From positions 5,642,001 through 5,706,000 of the forward strand of contig NZ_CP066831.1 of the NCBI RefSeq assembly GCF_016598615.1: 64,000 nucleotides of DNA, written 5' to 3'. Source of the DNA: Streptomyces liliifuscus. Lineage in GTDB: Bacteria > Actinomycetota > Actinomycetes > Streptomycetales > Streptomycetaceae. Each line of letters begins with the position of its first letter. Within the stretch, counting starts at the first letter, position 1. Shown piece after piece: positions 51,265 through 60,313 of the stretch. The position numbers and the translations under genes are program-made. The notes below the pieces were generated by a model, which saw nothing but the letters and a program-made list of their open reading frames with translations, was not told where the DNA came from and did not search any database.

Positions 51265-52876
51265 CGCCGTCCCCATTTCCGTCCTCCCCATTTCCGTCGC
51301 CCCCACTTCCCCTGCTTCCGCCCCCACTTGCTCTGTCGACGTTCCGTGTCCGCAGTCCCACGACAGCCACGGCGAATCCGACGAGGGCCAGTACGGCGGT
51401 CCAGAACGTGGCCGCGTACATGGCGTCGAGGAAGGCGCGGTCGGCGGTGGCCGCCAGTTCCGGCAGCCGCAGTGAACCGGCCAGCGAGCGGGCCGCCTCG
51501 GCGGAGGTGCGGGCCTGTTCCTCGGCGTCCGGCGTCAACCCCCGTGCCCCGCCCGGCAGTTGGGCGTCCGCCATCCGCTCGCGGTACACCCCGGAGAGGA
51601 TCGAGCCGGCCATCGCCACTCCGAGGGTTCCGCCCACCTGCCGGGTGACGCTGTTGACGGCCGACCCGGCGCCCGCGAGATGCGGCGGCACCCCGCTCAT
51701 CATCACGGCCGTGACCGGCGTACCGACCAGGCCCATCCCGAAGCCCTGCACCCACAGCAGCGCGGCGACGGTCAGGACCGGGGTCCGTCCGTCGAACCAC
51801 AGATAACCGACGTACGTGGCCGCCGTGGCCAGGACCCCGGCCGCGACCGTCCACCGGGCCGAGAGCAGCCGGCTCAGCGCGGGGGACGCCTGACTGCCCA
51901 GGACGATGCCGATCGCCGCGGCGATCATGACCGTTCCGGCGTCGGCGGGGGAGAGCCCGCGCGGCCCCTGCAGATAGAAGGCCGCGTAGAAGAGGTGCCC
52001 GGCCAGTGCCATGAACGCGATCAGCAGCACCACGCTCCCGGCCGTGAACCCGGGCTGCCTGAACAGCCGCAGATCGAGGCTGGGCGCGGGCGACCTGCGC
52101 TGACCGGCGACGAAGAGGGCGAGCAGCGCGCCGCCCAGCAGGAGGGGCAGGAGCACGTGCGGGCCGTACCAGGTCTGTCCGTTGCCGAGTTCGATGATCC
52201 CGTAGACCACTCCGCCGAGACCGAGCACCGACAGGGCGAGACCGGGGAGATCGAGCACCCTGCGCCGGGGACCCTTCAACTCCGGTACGACGGCCACCAC
52301 TCCGGCCAGACACAGGGCCACGATCGGCACGTTGACCAGGAAAACCGATCCCCACCAGAAGTGGCTGAGCAGCGCCCCGCCGACGACCGGTCCGACGGCC
52401 ACCCCGAGACCGCTGGACGAGCTCCAGATCGCGATCGCCCGGGTGCGTTTCTCCTCCGGGGTGCTCTGCACGATGACCGACAGGGTCGCGGGCATCAGCA
52501 GCGCGCTGCCCGCGCCCATGGCGGCGCGCGCCACGATCAGCCAGACGGGAGAGGTGGCGAAGGCGCCCGCGCCGGAGGCGGCGCCGAACAGCGCGAGCCC
52601 CGCGACGAGGGTGTTCCGGGGGCCGAAACGGTCGGCCAGCGCACCGCCCGCGAAGAGCGTGCCGGCGAAGACCAGGGTGTAGGCGCTCGCCACCCACTCC
52701 AGCTCTGCGGGGGTCGCGCCCAGGCCGTCGACCGGGTCGGCGAGCGTGGTCACGGCGACGTTGAGGACCGAGGTGTCCAGCCAGATCAGCATCTGGGCGC
52801 AGACCACGACCACGAGGACGGGCCAGGACCGGGACGGGACGGCTCCCTTCTCCTCCGCCCGGCTCACGGCGGTCAT
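51146..52876 (-). CDS. DHA2-family MFS drug exporter
   Basis: 576 residues from ATG 52876. There are fourteen membrane helices; motif A-like GGALADRFGPRNTLVAGLAL follows the second helix. LDTSVLNVAVTTLADPVDGL is the D1 motif typical of drug:H+ antiporter family 2 (EmrB/QacA type). SSSSGLGVAVGPVVGGALLS is motif C of exporters. The C-terminal tail after the last helix is Gly/Asn/Asp low-complexity and runs 119 nt into the ketoreductase gene in another frame. It probably exports the cluster product. ATGA overlap with the lyase gene places it in the same operon. Confidence 0.92.
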   Translation of the reverse strand: MTAVSRAEEKGAVPSRSWPVLVVVVCAQMLIWLDTSVLNVAVTTLADPVDGLGATPAELEWVASAYTLVFAGTLFAGGALADRFGPRNTLVAGLALFGAASGAGAFATSPVWLIVARAAMGAGSALLMPATLSVIVQSTPEEKRTRAIAIWSSSSGLGVAVGPVVGGALLSHFWWGSVFLVNVPIVALCLAGVVAVVPELKGPRRRVLDLPGLALSVLGLGGVVYGIIELGNGQTWYGPHVLLPLLLGGALLALFVAGQRRSPAPSLDLRLFRQPGFTAGSVVLLIAFMALAGHLFYAAFYLQGPRGLSPADAGTVMIAAAIGIVLGSQASPALSRLLSARWTVAAGVLATAATYVGYLWFDGRTPVLTVAALLWVQGFGMGLVGTPVTAVMMSGVPPHLAGAGSAVNSVTRQVGGTLGVAMAGSILSGVYRERMADAQLPGGARGLTPDAEEQARTSAEAARSLAGSLRLPELAATADRAFLDAMYAATFWTAVLALVGFAVAVVGLRTRNVDRASGGGSRGSGGDGNGEDGNGDGDGTGNGPVGLRDRGEPGDRAGHGPPLRGGGGPGHGDVPR

Positions 52877-54336
52877 CGGCTGCCTCCCCTGTCGTCGAGC
52901 TCCGCGAATCTGCCCAGCGCCCGGTCGACCAGTGCGTCGGCCGCGCCCGTGTAGCGGGCCGGGTCGAGCAGTTCCGACAGCCGGGCGGGGGTGAACCGGG
53001 CCGAGAGTTCGGGGTGCCCGGCCAGCACCTCCGCCAGCGGGCGTCCGGTGTCGGCCGCCTCGGCCGACGCGGCGGTCAGCAGCTTCTTCGCCCGCACCTT
53101 GCCGAGCGCCGGGGCCAGCACCACCGTCAGTCGCTCGGTGACGAGGGCGCCCCCGGTCAGTTCGAGGTTGGCCAGCATCCGCTCCGGGTGGACGACCAGC
53201 CCCTCGGCGAGCTCGACGGCCGTGTGCGCGGCCCCGCCCGCCAGCCGCAACGCCTCCCGCAGCGGCTGCCATTCGGCGTGCCACGCCCCGGCCGGCCGCT
53301 CGTCCTCGGCCAGCAGGCACTGGGCCAGTACGAGGGAATGGGCGGGCACCTGACGTGCGGCCGACACGATCAGCGTGGCCAGCGCGGGATTGCGCTTCTG
53401 CGGCATCGCCGAGGAGGCCCCGCGTCCGGCGGCCGCGGGCTCGGACACCTCACCGATCTCCGTACGGGACAGCGTCTGCACGTCGAGCGCGAACTTGCCG
53501 AGCGCGCCGGTGACCAGCTGGAGCACCGCCCCCACCTCGGCGACGGGCGTACGCACGGTGTGCCACGGCAACACCGGCTCGGCCAGCCCCAGCGCCTCGG
53601 CGAAGGGGCGGAGCAGCTCGACACCGCCCTCGCCGCCGTCCGGGTTCCGTCCCCCGGCCCCGCTCTCCCCGTCCTCCTGGCCCTCCCCGCGATCCAGCAG
53701 GGCGTACTCGCCGTACGCGGCAAGCGTCCCCGCCGCTCCCCCCAGCTGGGCCGGGAGCGCGGACGCGACCGCCCGCACCCGGACCAGGGCGTCGCCGACC
53801 AGCTGGAGCCAGCCCGCCGCCTTGAGACCGAAGGTGGTGGGCACCGCGTGCTGGGCCAGGGTGCGACCGGCAAGGACGGTGTGGCGGTGGGTGTCGGCCA
53901 GCGCGGCCAGGGCGGCGCCGGTGCGTTGCAGGTCGGCGGCGATCAGGCCGAGCACCCGGCCGGCGACCAGCATGGCCGCGGAGTCGAGGATGTCCTGGCT
54001 GGTCGACCCCCGGTGTACGTACTCGGCGGCGGCCGCGTCCTTGGCGGCGACCACCTCGGTGAACGCCGTCACCAGCGCGACCACCGGATTGGCCGCGGCC
54101 CGGGCCGCGTGGGCCAGGGCGACCAGGTCGAGCCGGTCCGCGCGGGCCACCGAGGCGATCGCCCGCACCGCGGCGGCGGGTGTCAGCCCGACCGCGTACT
54201 GGGCCCGGGCCAGCGCCACTTCGGCGTCGAGCATGGCCTGCAGCCACGCCTCGTCGGTGACCTCGGCGGCCGCGGGCGTACCCGCCCAGGTGGGGGCGAG
54301 CAGACCCGCGTCGGTACCCACGGACATCACGTTCAC
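52873..54336 (-). CDS. Fumarase/aspartase-superfamily lyase, CreD-like nitrosuccinate lyase
   Basis: 487 residues from GTG 54336. The superfamily signature GASSAMPQKRNPALATLIVS and the first conserved block YVHRGSTSQDILDSAAMLVA are present. AGRTLAQHAVPTTFGLKAAG is typical of the 3-carboxymuconate cycloisomerase branch. CreD of cremeomycin biosynthesis, which splits nitrosuccinate into fumarate and nitrous acid, belongs to this branch. The next upstream gene encodes a CreE-like monooxygenase, overlapping by 4 nt. Together they would make nitrite from aspartate inside the cluster. An unrelated lyase (adenylosuccinate or argininosuccinate type) is unlikely given the context. Confidence 0.85.
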   Translation of the reverse strand: MNVMSVGTDAGLLAPTWAGTPAAAEVTDEAWLQAMLDAEVALARAQYAVGLTPAAAVRAIASVARADRLDLVALAHAARAAANPVVALVTAFTEVVAAKDAAAAEYVHRGSTSQDILDSAAMLVAGRVLGLIAADLQRTGAALAALADTHRHTVLAGRTLAQHAVPTTFGLKAAGWLQLVGDALVRVRAVASALPAQLGGAAGTLAAYGEYALLDRGEGQEDGESGAGGRNPDGGEGGVELLRPFAEALGLAEPVLPWHTVRTPVAEVGAVLQLVTGALGKFALDVQTLSRTEIGEVSEPAAAGRGASSAMPQKRNPALATLIVSAARQVPAHSLVLAQCLLAEDERPAGAWHAEWQPLREALRLAGGAAHTAVELAEGLVVHPERMLANLELTGGALVTERLTVVLAPALGKVRAKKLLTAASAEAADTGRPLAEVLAGHPELSARFTPARLSELLDPARYTGAADALVDRALGRFAELDDRGGSR

Positions 54337-56231
54337 GCTCCTCGGCCTCCTTCGCCCGACGGCTGATGTGTCTGACGCTTTTGATGAACCGTCAAAGTCA
54401 TGTCCATCGGCGGGACTTCGGGCGGCGGAACTTCGGCCGCTTCCGGCAGCATCAGCGCCGCCCGCGCGATCGCGTCCGAGTCCTCCAGCGTCACCGAGCC
54501 GACGCCCGGCCGGATGCCGACCGCCGTCACCCAGCGCACCCCCTCCGTCGGCACCCCGAAGGCGAACCGGCGCGGGTGCGCCCGGCCCGCCGCGTCCACC
54601 AGCCGGGGCGGGTTCCTGGTCACCGCGAGCCCGCCCGTCTCCCGGCCACCCAGCCGGTACGGGACACAGTCACCGGCGGCCAGCAGCCCCCGCAGCAGGG
54701 GGTCGGTGCTCCGCCGCAGATCGACGACGGGCAGCCGCGCCTCGACGAGCGCGCGGACCAGCACCGGAGGTTCGGGCACCTGCTCCGCGTCCACGAGGAA
54801 GCCGCCGTCGCGCGCGGAGGGCCGTACGCGCATCCCCGGGCCGAGCACATGCACCACCTCGGCCTCGATCAGCGCGATGAGCTGCTCGATACGGAAGGCC
54901 GGCGGGCCGATCGACGTGTATGCGTTCAACGGCGTGTACCAGCCGTCCAGTTCGGCCCGGTACGACGCGCCGGACACCCCGCCGTGGTCGACCACGAGCC
55001 GTATCTCGTTGCGCAGGTCCCGCAGGGCGTCCAGCGCGGCCTTCATCGGCCCGCTCACATTGCCCAGCCGTGCCTCGGCGACATCCCGGCGCAGGTACTC
55101 CAGCAGCCAGTGCCGGAAGTCGTCCCGGCCGGTGAAGTCCCGGTCGCCGTAGGGCCGTTCGATCCGCCGCCAGTCCCACGGCTCGGCGGGCGGCACCCCG
55201 TACAGGTCGGTCCACGCCTCGTCGTGGACGGTCCGCACCTCACGGTCGATCAGCGGCCAGATCTCGTCGCGGAAGGAGACGGGGTGCCCGTCGTCCGCGC
55301 GCCGCCGCAGCCCGGCGACGACCTCGGGGGTCAGGAAGCGGGGGTGGTGGCGGCCGAGCGCGCCCTTCTCGTTCTCGCCGCGTGCGTGGTACGGCACCCC
55401 GCGCCGCGAACCGGCGTACAGCACCGGCTCGTTGCCGCTCGGGAGGTAGACCAGGCCGGACTGGCTCTCCTTGAACGTGCCGCCGCGGCCCTCGGTGAGC
55501 AGCGCCACGCAGTCGAAGAAGTTCAGCCCGAGGCCGCGCAGGGCGACCGGTGTGCCCGGCGCGATCCGGCTCAGGTCGACGTCGGCGGGGTTGGCGGGCC
55601 GCACATGGACGGCCGGGCCGTGCCGGTCGGCGAAGGAACCCAGCGCACGTTCCTCCGGGCTCGGGGTCAGGTCGCCGTGGCCGAGCGCCAGCACCACCGA
55701 GTCCAGCCCGGCCAGCAGTTCGCCGTCCTCCAGAGTCACCGTCTGCCGCCCGTCCGGGGTGTCCGCCAGCGCGACCGCGGTCGCCCGGTGGGTGTGGACC
55801 GTCACCCCGGGAGGGGCGGTGTGTAAGAGATGCCGGAAGACCCACTCCAGGTAGTGGCCGTGGAAGGCGCGGGTCGGATAGGTGTCCGGGCCGAGCCGCC
55901 GCGCCTCCTCCAGGACCCGGTCCGGGTACGCCTCGGGCCCCAGGGTGCGCGCCCACTCGTACAGGCTCGGCCCCGGCACCGACGGTCCCGCGCAGTCCAC
56001 GCTGTCGTCGGTGAACAGGGTCACCTGGGAGGCGACCGTGTTCATCAGCAGCTCGGGCGGCTGGTCGGTCCGCCACACCGCGCCCGCGCCGGGCGGGTAC
56101 GGGTCGACGAGGTGGACCACGACCGGCCCGGCGGCCTGTCCCGCGTTGGCGCAGACCCGCTCAAGGACCGAGAGCCCCCGCGGACCGGCGCCGATCACAC
56201 ACATGCCGATGGCGTCACCGGGCCCGGTCAT
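54333..56231 (-). CDS. FAD-dependent CreE-like monooxygenase
   Basis: 632 residues from ATG 56231, chosen because its ATGA overlaps the stop of the epimerase gene. MCVIGAGPRGLSVLERVCAN is the FAD Rossmann motif of the NAD_binding_9 family. HLVDPYPPGAGAVWRTDQPP, ELLMNTVASQVTLFTDDSV and VALRGLGLNFFDCVALLTEG follow. The length and these motifs fit CreE, which oxidises aspartate to nitrosuccinate with FAD, NADPH and O2. It is translationally coupled to the CreD-like lyase, so the pair probably supplies nitrous acid for diazotisation or N-N chemistry. Other members of this FAD family have unknown roles, so the call rests on the pair. Confidence 0.85.
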   Translation of the reverse strand: MTGPGDAIGMCVIGAGPRGLSVLERVCANAGQAAGPVVVHLVDPYPPGAGAVWRTDQPPELLMNTVASQVTLFTDDSVDCAGPSVPGPSLYEWARTLGPEAYPDRVLEEARRLGPDTYPTRAFHGHYLEWVFRHLLHTAPPGVTVHTHRATAVALADTPDGRQTVTLEDGELLAGLDSVVLALGHGDLTPSPEERALGSFADRHGPAVHVRPANPADVDLSRIAPGTPVALRGLGLNFFDCVALLTEGRGGTFKESQSGLVYLPSGNEPVLYAGSRRGVPYHARGENEKGALGRHHPRFLTPEVVAGLRRRADDGHPVSFRDEIWPLIDREVRTVHDEAWTDLYGVPPAEPWDWRRIERPYGDRDFTGRDDFRHWLLEYLRRDVAEARLGNVSGPMKAALDALRDLRNEIRLVVDHGGVSGASYRAELDGWYTPLNAYTSIGPPAFRIEQLIALIEAEVVHVLGPGMRVRPSARDGGFLVDAEQVPEPPVLVRALVEARLPVVDLRRSTDPLLRGLLAAGDCVPYRLGGRETGGLAVTRNPPRLVDAAGRAHPRRFAFGVPTEGVRWVTAVGIRPGVGSVTLEDSDAIARAALMLPEAAEVPPPEVPPMDMTLTVHQKRQTHQPSGEGGRGA

Positions 56232-57148
56232 TCCCGGCCCAGCCCGTCGCGCCAGCTCGGCCGCAGCGGCTTCCAGCCCAGTTCCGTACGGGCCCGGTCG
56301 TTCGCCGCGCCACGCGCCGCGGTGAGCTGATGGGCCATGAACCAGCCCAGGAGCCGGGGCGCGAGTGCCGCCGGAATCGTCCGCGGGGGCGGGCCGCCCA
56401 ATGTGCGGGCGAAGTGCGGCAGCCACTGCGCGGCCGGGGCCGGATCGTCGTCGGTCACGTGGAAGACGCCGGTGGCCTCCGACTCGACCGCCGCGACGGC
56501 CGCCCCCACGGCGTCCACCAGATGCACGAACGAGGTGATCCCGGACCCGCCCCCGGGCAGCGGGAGCTTCCCGGTCAACACCCGTTGGCCGGTTCCGCCG
56601 ATACGGGCGTACGCGGTCCCGGGGCCGTAGAGCGTGCCGTACCGCAGCACCACGCCCGCGAGGTCCGGGCCGTCGCCCAGGACCTGTCGCTCCAACTCGG
56701 CGACGGCCCGTACGGTGGCGGCCCAGCCGGCGTCCGGGGCGTCCACGTACAGCGGCGCGTCCTCGTCGAGTACCGGATCCCCGGCCGGGGCGGCGGCGAA
56801 GGCGACGGACTGCGCGACCAGCCGCCGCGCACCGGACGCGTGGGCCGCGGCGACCAGGTTGGCGGTCCCCTCGGTCCGCAGCCGCGCGGTCAGCGCGAAG
56901 GCCTCCACCGGGTCGTCGGGCAGCAGCCGCAGTGCCGTCATCTGGTGGACGACCACCTCGGGCCGGACCGCCGACACCGCGGCCAGCAGGCCCGCCCGGT
57001 CCAGGGCGTCGGCGACCACGACCGTGTCCGCCTCCGGAGCCCGGGACTCCTCCCGTACCAGCGCGCTCACTTCATGACCCCGCGCCCGCAGCGCCCCCAC
57101 CAGCGGATGTCCGACCACTCCGGTGGCCCCGGCGACCAGTACGCGCAT
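56228..57148 (-). CDS. NAD-dependent epimerase/dehydratase (extended SDR)
   Basis: 306 residues from ATG 57148. MRVLVAGATGVVGHPLVGAL is the NAD(P) Rossmann loop. VVVHQMTALRLLPDDPVEAF, LVVAQSVAF-type strand and SFVHLVDAVGAAVAAVESEA fit extended or atypical SDRs. VLRYGTLYGPGTAYARIGGT is the conserved substrate region. The canonical YxxxK is not obvious in the Ala-rich segment around 140-155 (GWAATVRAVAELERQV), so it may be a reductase or binding homologue. In the cluster it could act on a quinone-imine, diazo or sugar-like intermediate; this cannot be decided. Confidence 0.8.
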   Translation of the reverse strand: MRVLVAGATGVVGHPLVGALRARGHEVSALVREESRAPEADTVVVADALDRAGLLAAVSAVRPEVVVHQMTALRLLPDDPVEAFALTARLRTEGTANLVAAAHASGARRLVAQSVAFAAAPAGDPVLDEDAPLYVDAPDAGWAATVRAVAELERQVLGDGPDLAGVVLRYGTLYGPGTAYARIGGTGQRVLTGKLPLPGGGSGITSFVHLVDAVGAAVAAVESEATGVFHVTDDDPAPAAQWLPHFARTLGGPPPRTIPAALAPRLLGWFMAHQLTAARGAANDRARTELGWKPLRPSWRDGLGRE

Positions 57149-57151
57149 GGC

Positions 57152-57751
57152 TCAGCCCTCCATGGCGGGGGAGGAGACGGGAGCGGGGGGAGTGGCGGGA
57201 GCAGGGGGAGCGACAGGAGTGGCGACCCGCATCAGCAGCCGGCACGCCTTGTCGCCGTCGCGCAGACAGCTCTCGGCCCGGTTCTCCGTCAGGGTCACGC
57301 CGAGCCCCTCGGACCAGCCCGCGTGGATGTCGGTGCACGGGCACCGGTAGCCCTCCAGCGAACCGGCCATCCGGACCATGGTGATGGCGAAGTTCCGCCG
57401 CAGCGTGAGCACGATCAGGCCCTCGCCTTGGCCCTCTCCCTCGTCCTCGACCTCGGTGGAGGCGTTGCGCAACTCCCGGGGGAACATCCGGTCGCCGCAC
57501 TCGTCGTAGCGGCGGCGCAGCTCCTCCAGGTCCTTGCCGTTGTCACCGCTGTCGGGCAGCGGTCCCGACCTGCGGCCGACGCGCTGCCCGACGTGCAGGG
57601 CGACCTTGCGCAGCGCCTCGGCGTTGAGCTCGTTCGCGGCCTGCTGCCCGAAGCGGCTCGCCACGCCCTGGTACCAGTGGGCGTCGTGCTGCCACCACAG
57701 CCGGTACGCCTCCACCGTCTGCGCGCGCTGGTTCACCTCGTCGGTACTCAC
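57152..57751 (-). CDS. Cluster protein of uncertain family (DUF6125 / ATC-hydrolase-like)
   Basis: 199 residues from GTG 57751, overlapping the ligase stop by 4 nt. The N-terminal half is helical: VEAYRLWWQHDAHWYQGVAS, RFGQQAANELNAEALRKVA. The C-terminal half has NFAITMVRMAGSLEGYRCPC, TDIHAGWSEGLGVTLTENRA and ESCLRDGDKACRLLM with four Cys. This layout recalls the DUF6125 and L-2-amino-thiazoline-4-carboxylate hydrolase-like families, but I cannot confirm either. The clustered Cys and HDAHW suggest metal binding. The tail is Pro/Ala-rich. Operon position between ligase and SDR implies a biosynthetic step. Confidence 0.7.
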   Translation of the reverse strand: MSTDEVNQRAQTVEAYRLWWQHDAHWYQGVASRFGQQAANELNAEALRKVALHVGQRVGRRSGPLPDSGDNGKDLEELRRRYDECGDRMFPRELRNASTEVEDEGEGQGEGLIVLTLRRNFAITMVRMAGSLEGYRCPCTDIHAGWSEGLGVTLTENRAESCLRDGDKACRLLMRVATPVAPPAPATPPAPVSSPAMEG

Positions 57752-59439
57752 ACCTGCCCCCTGACGGCGAACCGGTCGCGCATGACGCGTTTCAGGACCT
57801 TTCCGGTGGCGCCCTTGGCCACGTCGTCGGGCTTCATCCGCAGGGCCCGGGTCACCGGGGGGAATCCGGCGGCGGTGAGCACGGCGTTGACCCGCCCGGT
57901 CCAGTCGCCGTCGTTGTTCTGCTCGTCGTTCTGCTCGTCCGCGTATTGCTCGTCCGCGAGCTGGAGCAGCGCGTACGCCTCGGCCTCCCCGTCGCCGTCC
58001 CAGTCGGCCCGTACGCCCTCGGGTGCGACCCCGACGACCGTGCAGTCGGCAAGCTCGGGCAGCTCCCGCAGCAGGAGTTCCTCGGTGCGGGTGCTGAAGA
58101 GGATCCCGTCGCGGGTCCGGACGGCGTCCGGTGCCCGGTCCAGGTGGTAGAAGTTGCCCTCCTCGTCCTGCTGGGCGAGGTCCCCGGTGAGCCAGTAGCC
58201 GCCCAGCCGCATCCGGTTCCAGGTCAGCGAGTCGTTCCAGTAACCGGGCGTGAGGGTGGGCGACTTGAGGCCGAGGCGGCCGATCCGGCCGGGCGGCAGC
58301 GGGGTGCCGTCCTCGGCGAGCACGGCGGCCTCGGCGAAGCTGATGGGCTTGCCGACACAGCGCGAGTAGGCCGAGGTGTCCTTGGTGTGCCGGTTGTGGA
58401 AGACGGAGTAGCCGGCCTCGGACGAGCCGAGCCCGTCCACGAAGACGGAACCCTCGACCCGTACGCGCCGCAGGTCCTTGCCCATCGTCCGGTGGCTGCC
58501 GTGCTGGACGAGGGCCCGGATGTGCGACTCGTGGGCCGCGTCCCCGGTGTTGAACCACACCTGCACGCTCGACAGATCACGGTCCGCGAGCGGCTCGGCG
58601 GCCATCTCGCCGAAGGTCCCGGCGAAGGCCAGCACGGTGGTGGGCGCGAACTCCTCGATGGCGTCCAGTACTTGGGCACCGCGCTGGCTGGAGAGCAGCT
58701 TGATGTCCGTGCGCAGCAGCAGGCAGTACAGCAGCGTCGCCACCATGGCGTTGTGCGCGCCCGGCAGCCCCACCAGCGTGCGTGCCATGTCGGTACCGGT
58801 GGAGTAGCGGAGCCGGTGCACCTGCGCGTACATCAGCGTCCGGTGGGTGTGCGGAACTCCCTTGGGCATACCGGTTGTTCCGGAGGAGTGCGAGATGAGC
58901 ACCGGATCGGTGGGGTCGTGCCGGTACGGATGGGAGGTCGGGAGGAACTCGCGGTGCTCCGGGCGGATGTCGGCGGCGGTGACGCAGAAGCCGAGCCCCT
59001 CCGACCCCTCCGCGTCGGACAGCACGTCATGGTGCTCGCGGTCGGTGAAGGCGCCGACCGCGCCCTGCCGTCGTACGTACTCCCGGGCGGTCTCCGGGGG
59101 CAGATTGCCGTTGACGAACGAGGGAACGGCACCGAGAGCCGTCAGCGCAAGGAAGTTCACCGCGAACTCGGCGCTGGAGTAGGAGTGGACGGCGACCGGG
59201 TCGCGGGGCCGCACACCCTGGGAGGCGTACCAGCCCGCGTACGTCTCCACCGCCTCGCACAGCTGCCCGAGGGTGAGCACCTCGGGCCGGCTGCCGTCCG
59301 GCGCCCGCCAGCCGCCGTCCGTCCACAGCACGGGCTCGTCGAGCGGCCGGCCGTACGCGGTCAGGCGCTCCAGTACGTTGCCGGCGCCGAGTTCGGTGTC
59401 GGAGCAGATCCGTGCCCGCTCCTGCCTAGAGATGAGCAT
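57748..59439 (-). CDS. Adenylate-forming (ANL) enzyme, possible ATP-dependent diazotase
   Basis: 563 residues from ATG 59439. ANL motifs: LISHSSGTTGMPKGVPHTHR (phosphate loop), FVDGLGSSEAGYSVFHNRHT, YWLTGDLAQQDEEGNFYHLD, and the C-terminal catalytic Lys region KGATGKVLKRVMR. A ligase of this size next to CreD/CreE homologues is reminiscent of the ATP-dependent diazotases (AvaA6/CmaA6 type), which activate nitrite to diazotise an aromatic amine. It could instead load an acyl starter onto an ACP, but a second ligase at 62278-63747 could do that. Assignment as diazotase is inference from context. Confidence 0.85.
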   Translation of the reverse strand: MLISRQERARICSDTELGAGNVLERLTAYGRPLDEPVLWTDGGWRAPDGSRPEVLTLGQLCEAVETYAGWYASQGVRPRDPVAVHSYSSAEFAVNFLALTALGAVPSFVNGNLPPETAREYVRRQGAVGAFTDREHHDVLSDAEGSEGLGFCVTAADIRPEHREFLPTSHPYRHDPTDPVLISHSSGTTGMPKGVPHTHRTLMYAQVHRLRYSTGTDMARTLVGLPGAHNAMVATLLYCLLLRTDIKLLSSQRGAQVLDAIEEFAPTTVLAFAGTFGEMAAEPLADRDLSSVQVWFNTGDAAHESHIRALVQHGSHRTMGKDLRRVRVEGSVFVDGLGSSEAGYSVFHNRHTKDTSAYSRCVGKPISFAEAAVLAEDGTPLPPGRIGRLGLKSPTLTPGYWNDSLTWNRMRLGGYWLTGDLAQQDEEGNFYHLDRAPDAVRTRDGILFSTRTEELLLRELPELADCTVVGVAPEGVRADWDGDGEAEAYALLQLADEQYADEQNDEQNNDGDWTGRVNAVLTAAGFPPVTRALRMKPDDVAKGATGKVLKRVMRDRFAVRGQV

Positions 59440-60313
59440 GGGTCTCCGTCCCGTTCCTTGCGTCGGTCGTTGCCTCTGTGTCGGCGGTGAGGAGGAACGC
59501 GGGCGCGCGCGAGCCGGTCACCAGGAGGTGACTCCCGCCCTCCCGCAGCACCCGCCGGTGGACGCCGGCCAGCTCGAACAGCCCCTGGATGTCACCGGGT
59601 CGCCCGGTCGCGACGGGACCGGTGTCGGTTTCGGCACTGGCGTCGGCGTTGGCGTCAGGGATGTACATCTCGGTCGACCGGATCGTCACCGGTGTGTCGG
59701 CGCCGGGACGGCCGAGCAGCAGCGCGACGGCCAGCCCGGCGGACGCGGGAAGGGCGGCGACCGGGACCGCACGGCCGTTGCCACCGGCCAACTCCTCGTA
59801 CACGGCGGCCAGTCGCTCGCTGCCGCCCAGCTCCACGCCCATCACCAGGACCCGGTCCACCTCCGGGTCCTCCAGGAGGAGGTCCGCCATGGAGAGCAGC
59901 TCGGTCACCGGGTCGTCGAGGGTGGAGAGGCTGAACATCTGCCCGGTGATCCCGAACTCCCGGCTCAGATAGCCGAGTACGGAGTTGGGGGTGGCCTGCA
60001 TGAACAGCAGCGGGTTGTGGACCCGCCCGGAGACCATGCGCCGGCTGGCCAGATCAGCGGTGGTGGTGTCACCGGCCGTACTCGCCAGCGCGACCGCGGT
60101 GCGCGAGCCGTCCCCGGGCCGTTCGGCGAGGCACAGCCGGGCGGCCTCGTACGCGAGCGGGCTGAAGGCCGACTCCACGAAGCCGGGGAGCCTCGGCAGC
60201 GGGATGTCGCCGCCCCGGCCGGTGCCGTGGGTGGCGGTCGCGGTGGTGAGGATGCCGAGGGACGACCGCAGCACGGTTCCGTGGCTGTTCTCGGTCTTCG
60301 TGGTCGGGGTCAC
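59426..60313 (-). CDS. Chain-length-factor-like ketosynthase homologue (truncated, no active-site Cys)
   Basis: 295 residues from GTG 60313, whose GTGA overlaps the KS stop. The sequence has the N-terminal half of a ketosynthase fold (VESAFSPLAYEAARLCLAER; FMQATPNSVLGYLSREFGIT). Where a KS has the TACxS Cys it reads FSLSTLDDPVTELL, so there is no nucleophile. A normal KS is about 400 residues; the second thiolase half is largely reduced. Its place directly after the KS gene suggests a heterodimer partner like CLFs of type II polyketide synthases, controlling chain length. Confidence 0.75.
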   Translation of the reverse strand: MTPTTKTENSHGTVLRSSLGILTTATATHGTGRGGDIPLPRLPGFVESAFSPLAYEAARLCLAERPGDGSRTAVALASTAGDTTTADLASRRMVSGRVHNPLLFMQATPNSVLGYLSREFGITGQMFSLSTLDDPVTELLSMADLLLEDPEVDRVLVMGVELGGSERLAAVYEELAGGNGRAVPVAALPASAGLAVALLLGRPGADTPVTIRSTEMYIPDANADASAETDTGPVATGRPGDIQGLFELAGVHRRVLREGGSHLLVTGSRAPAFLLTADTEATTDARNGTETHAHL

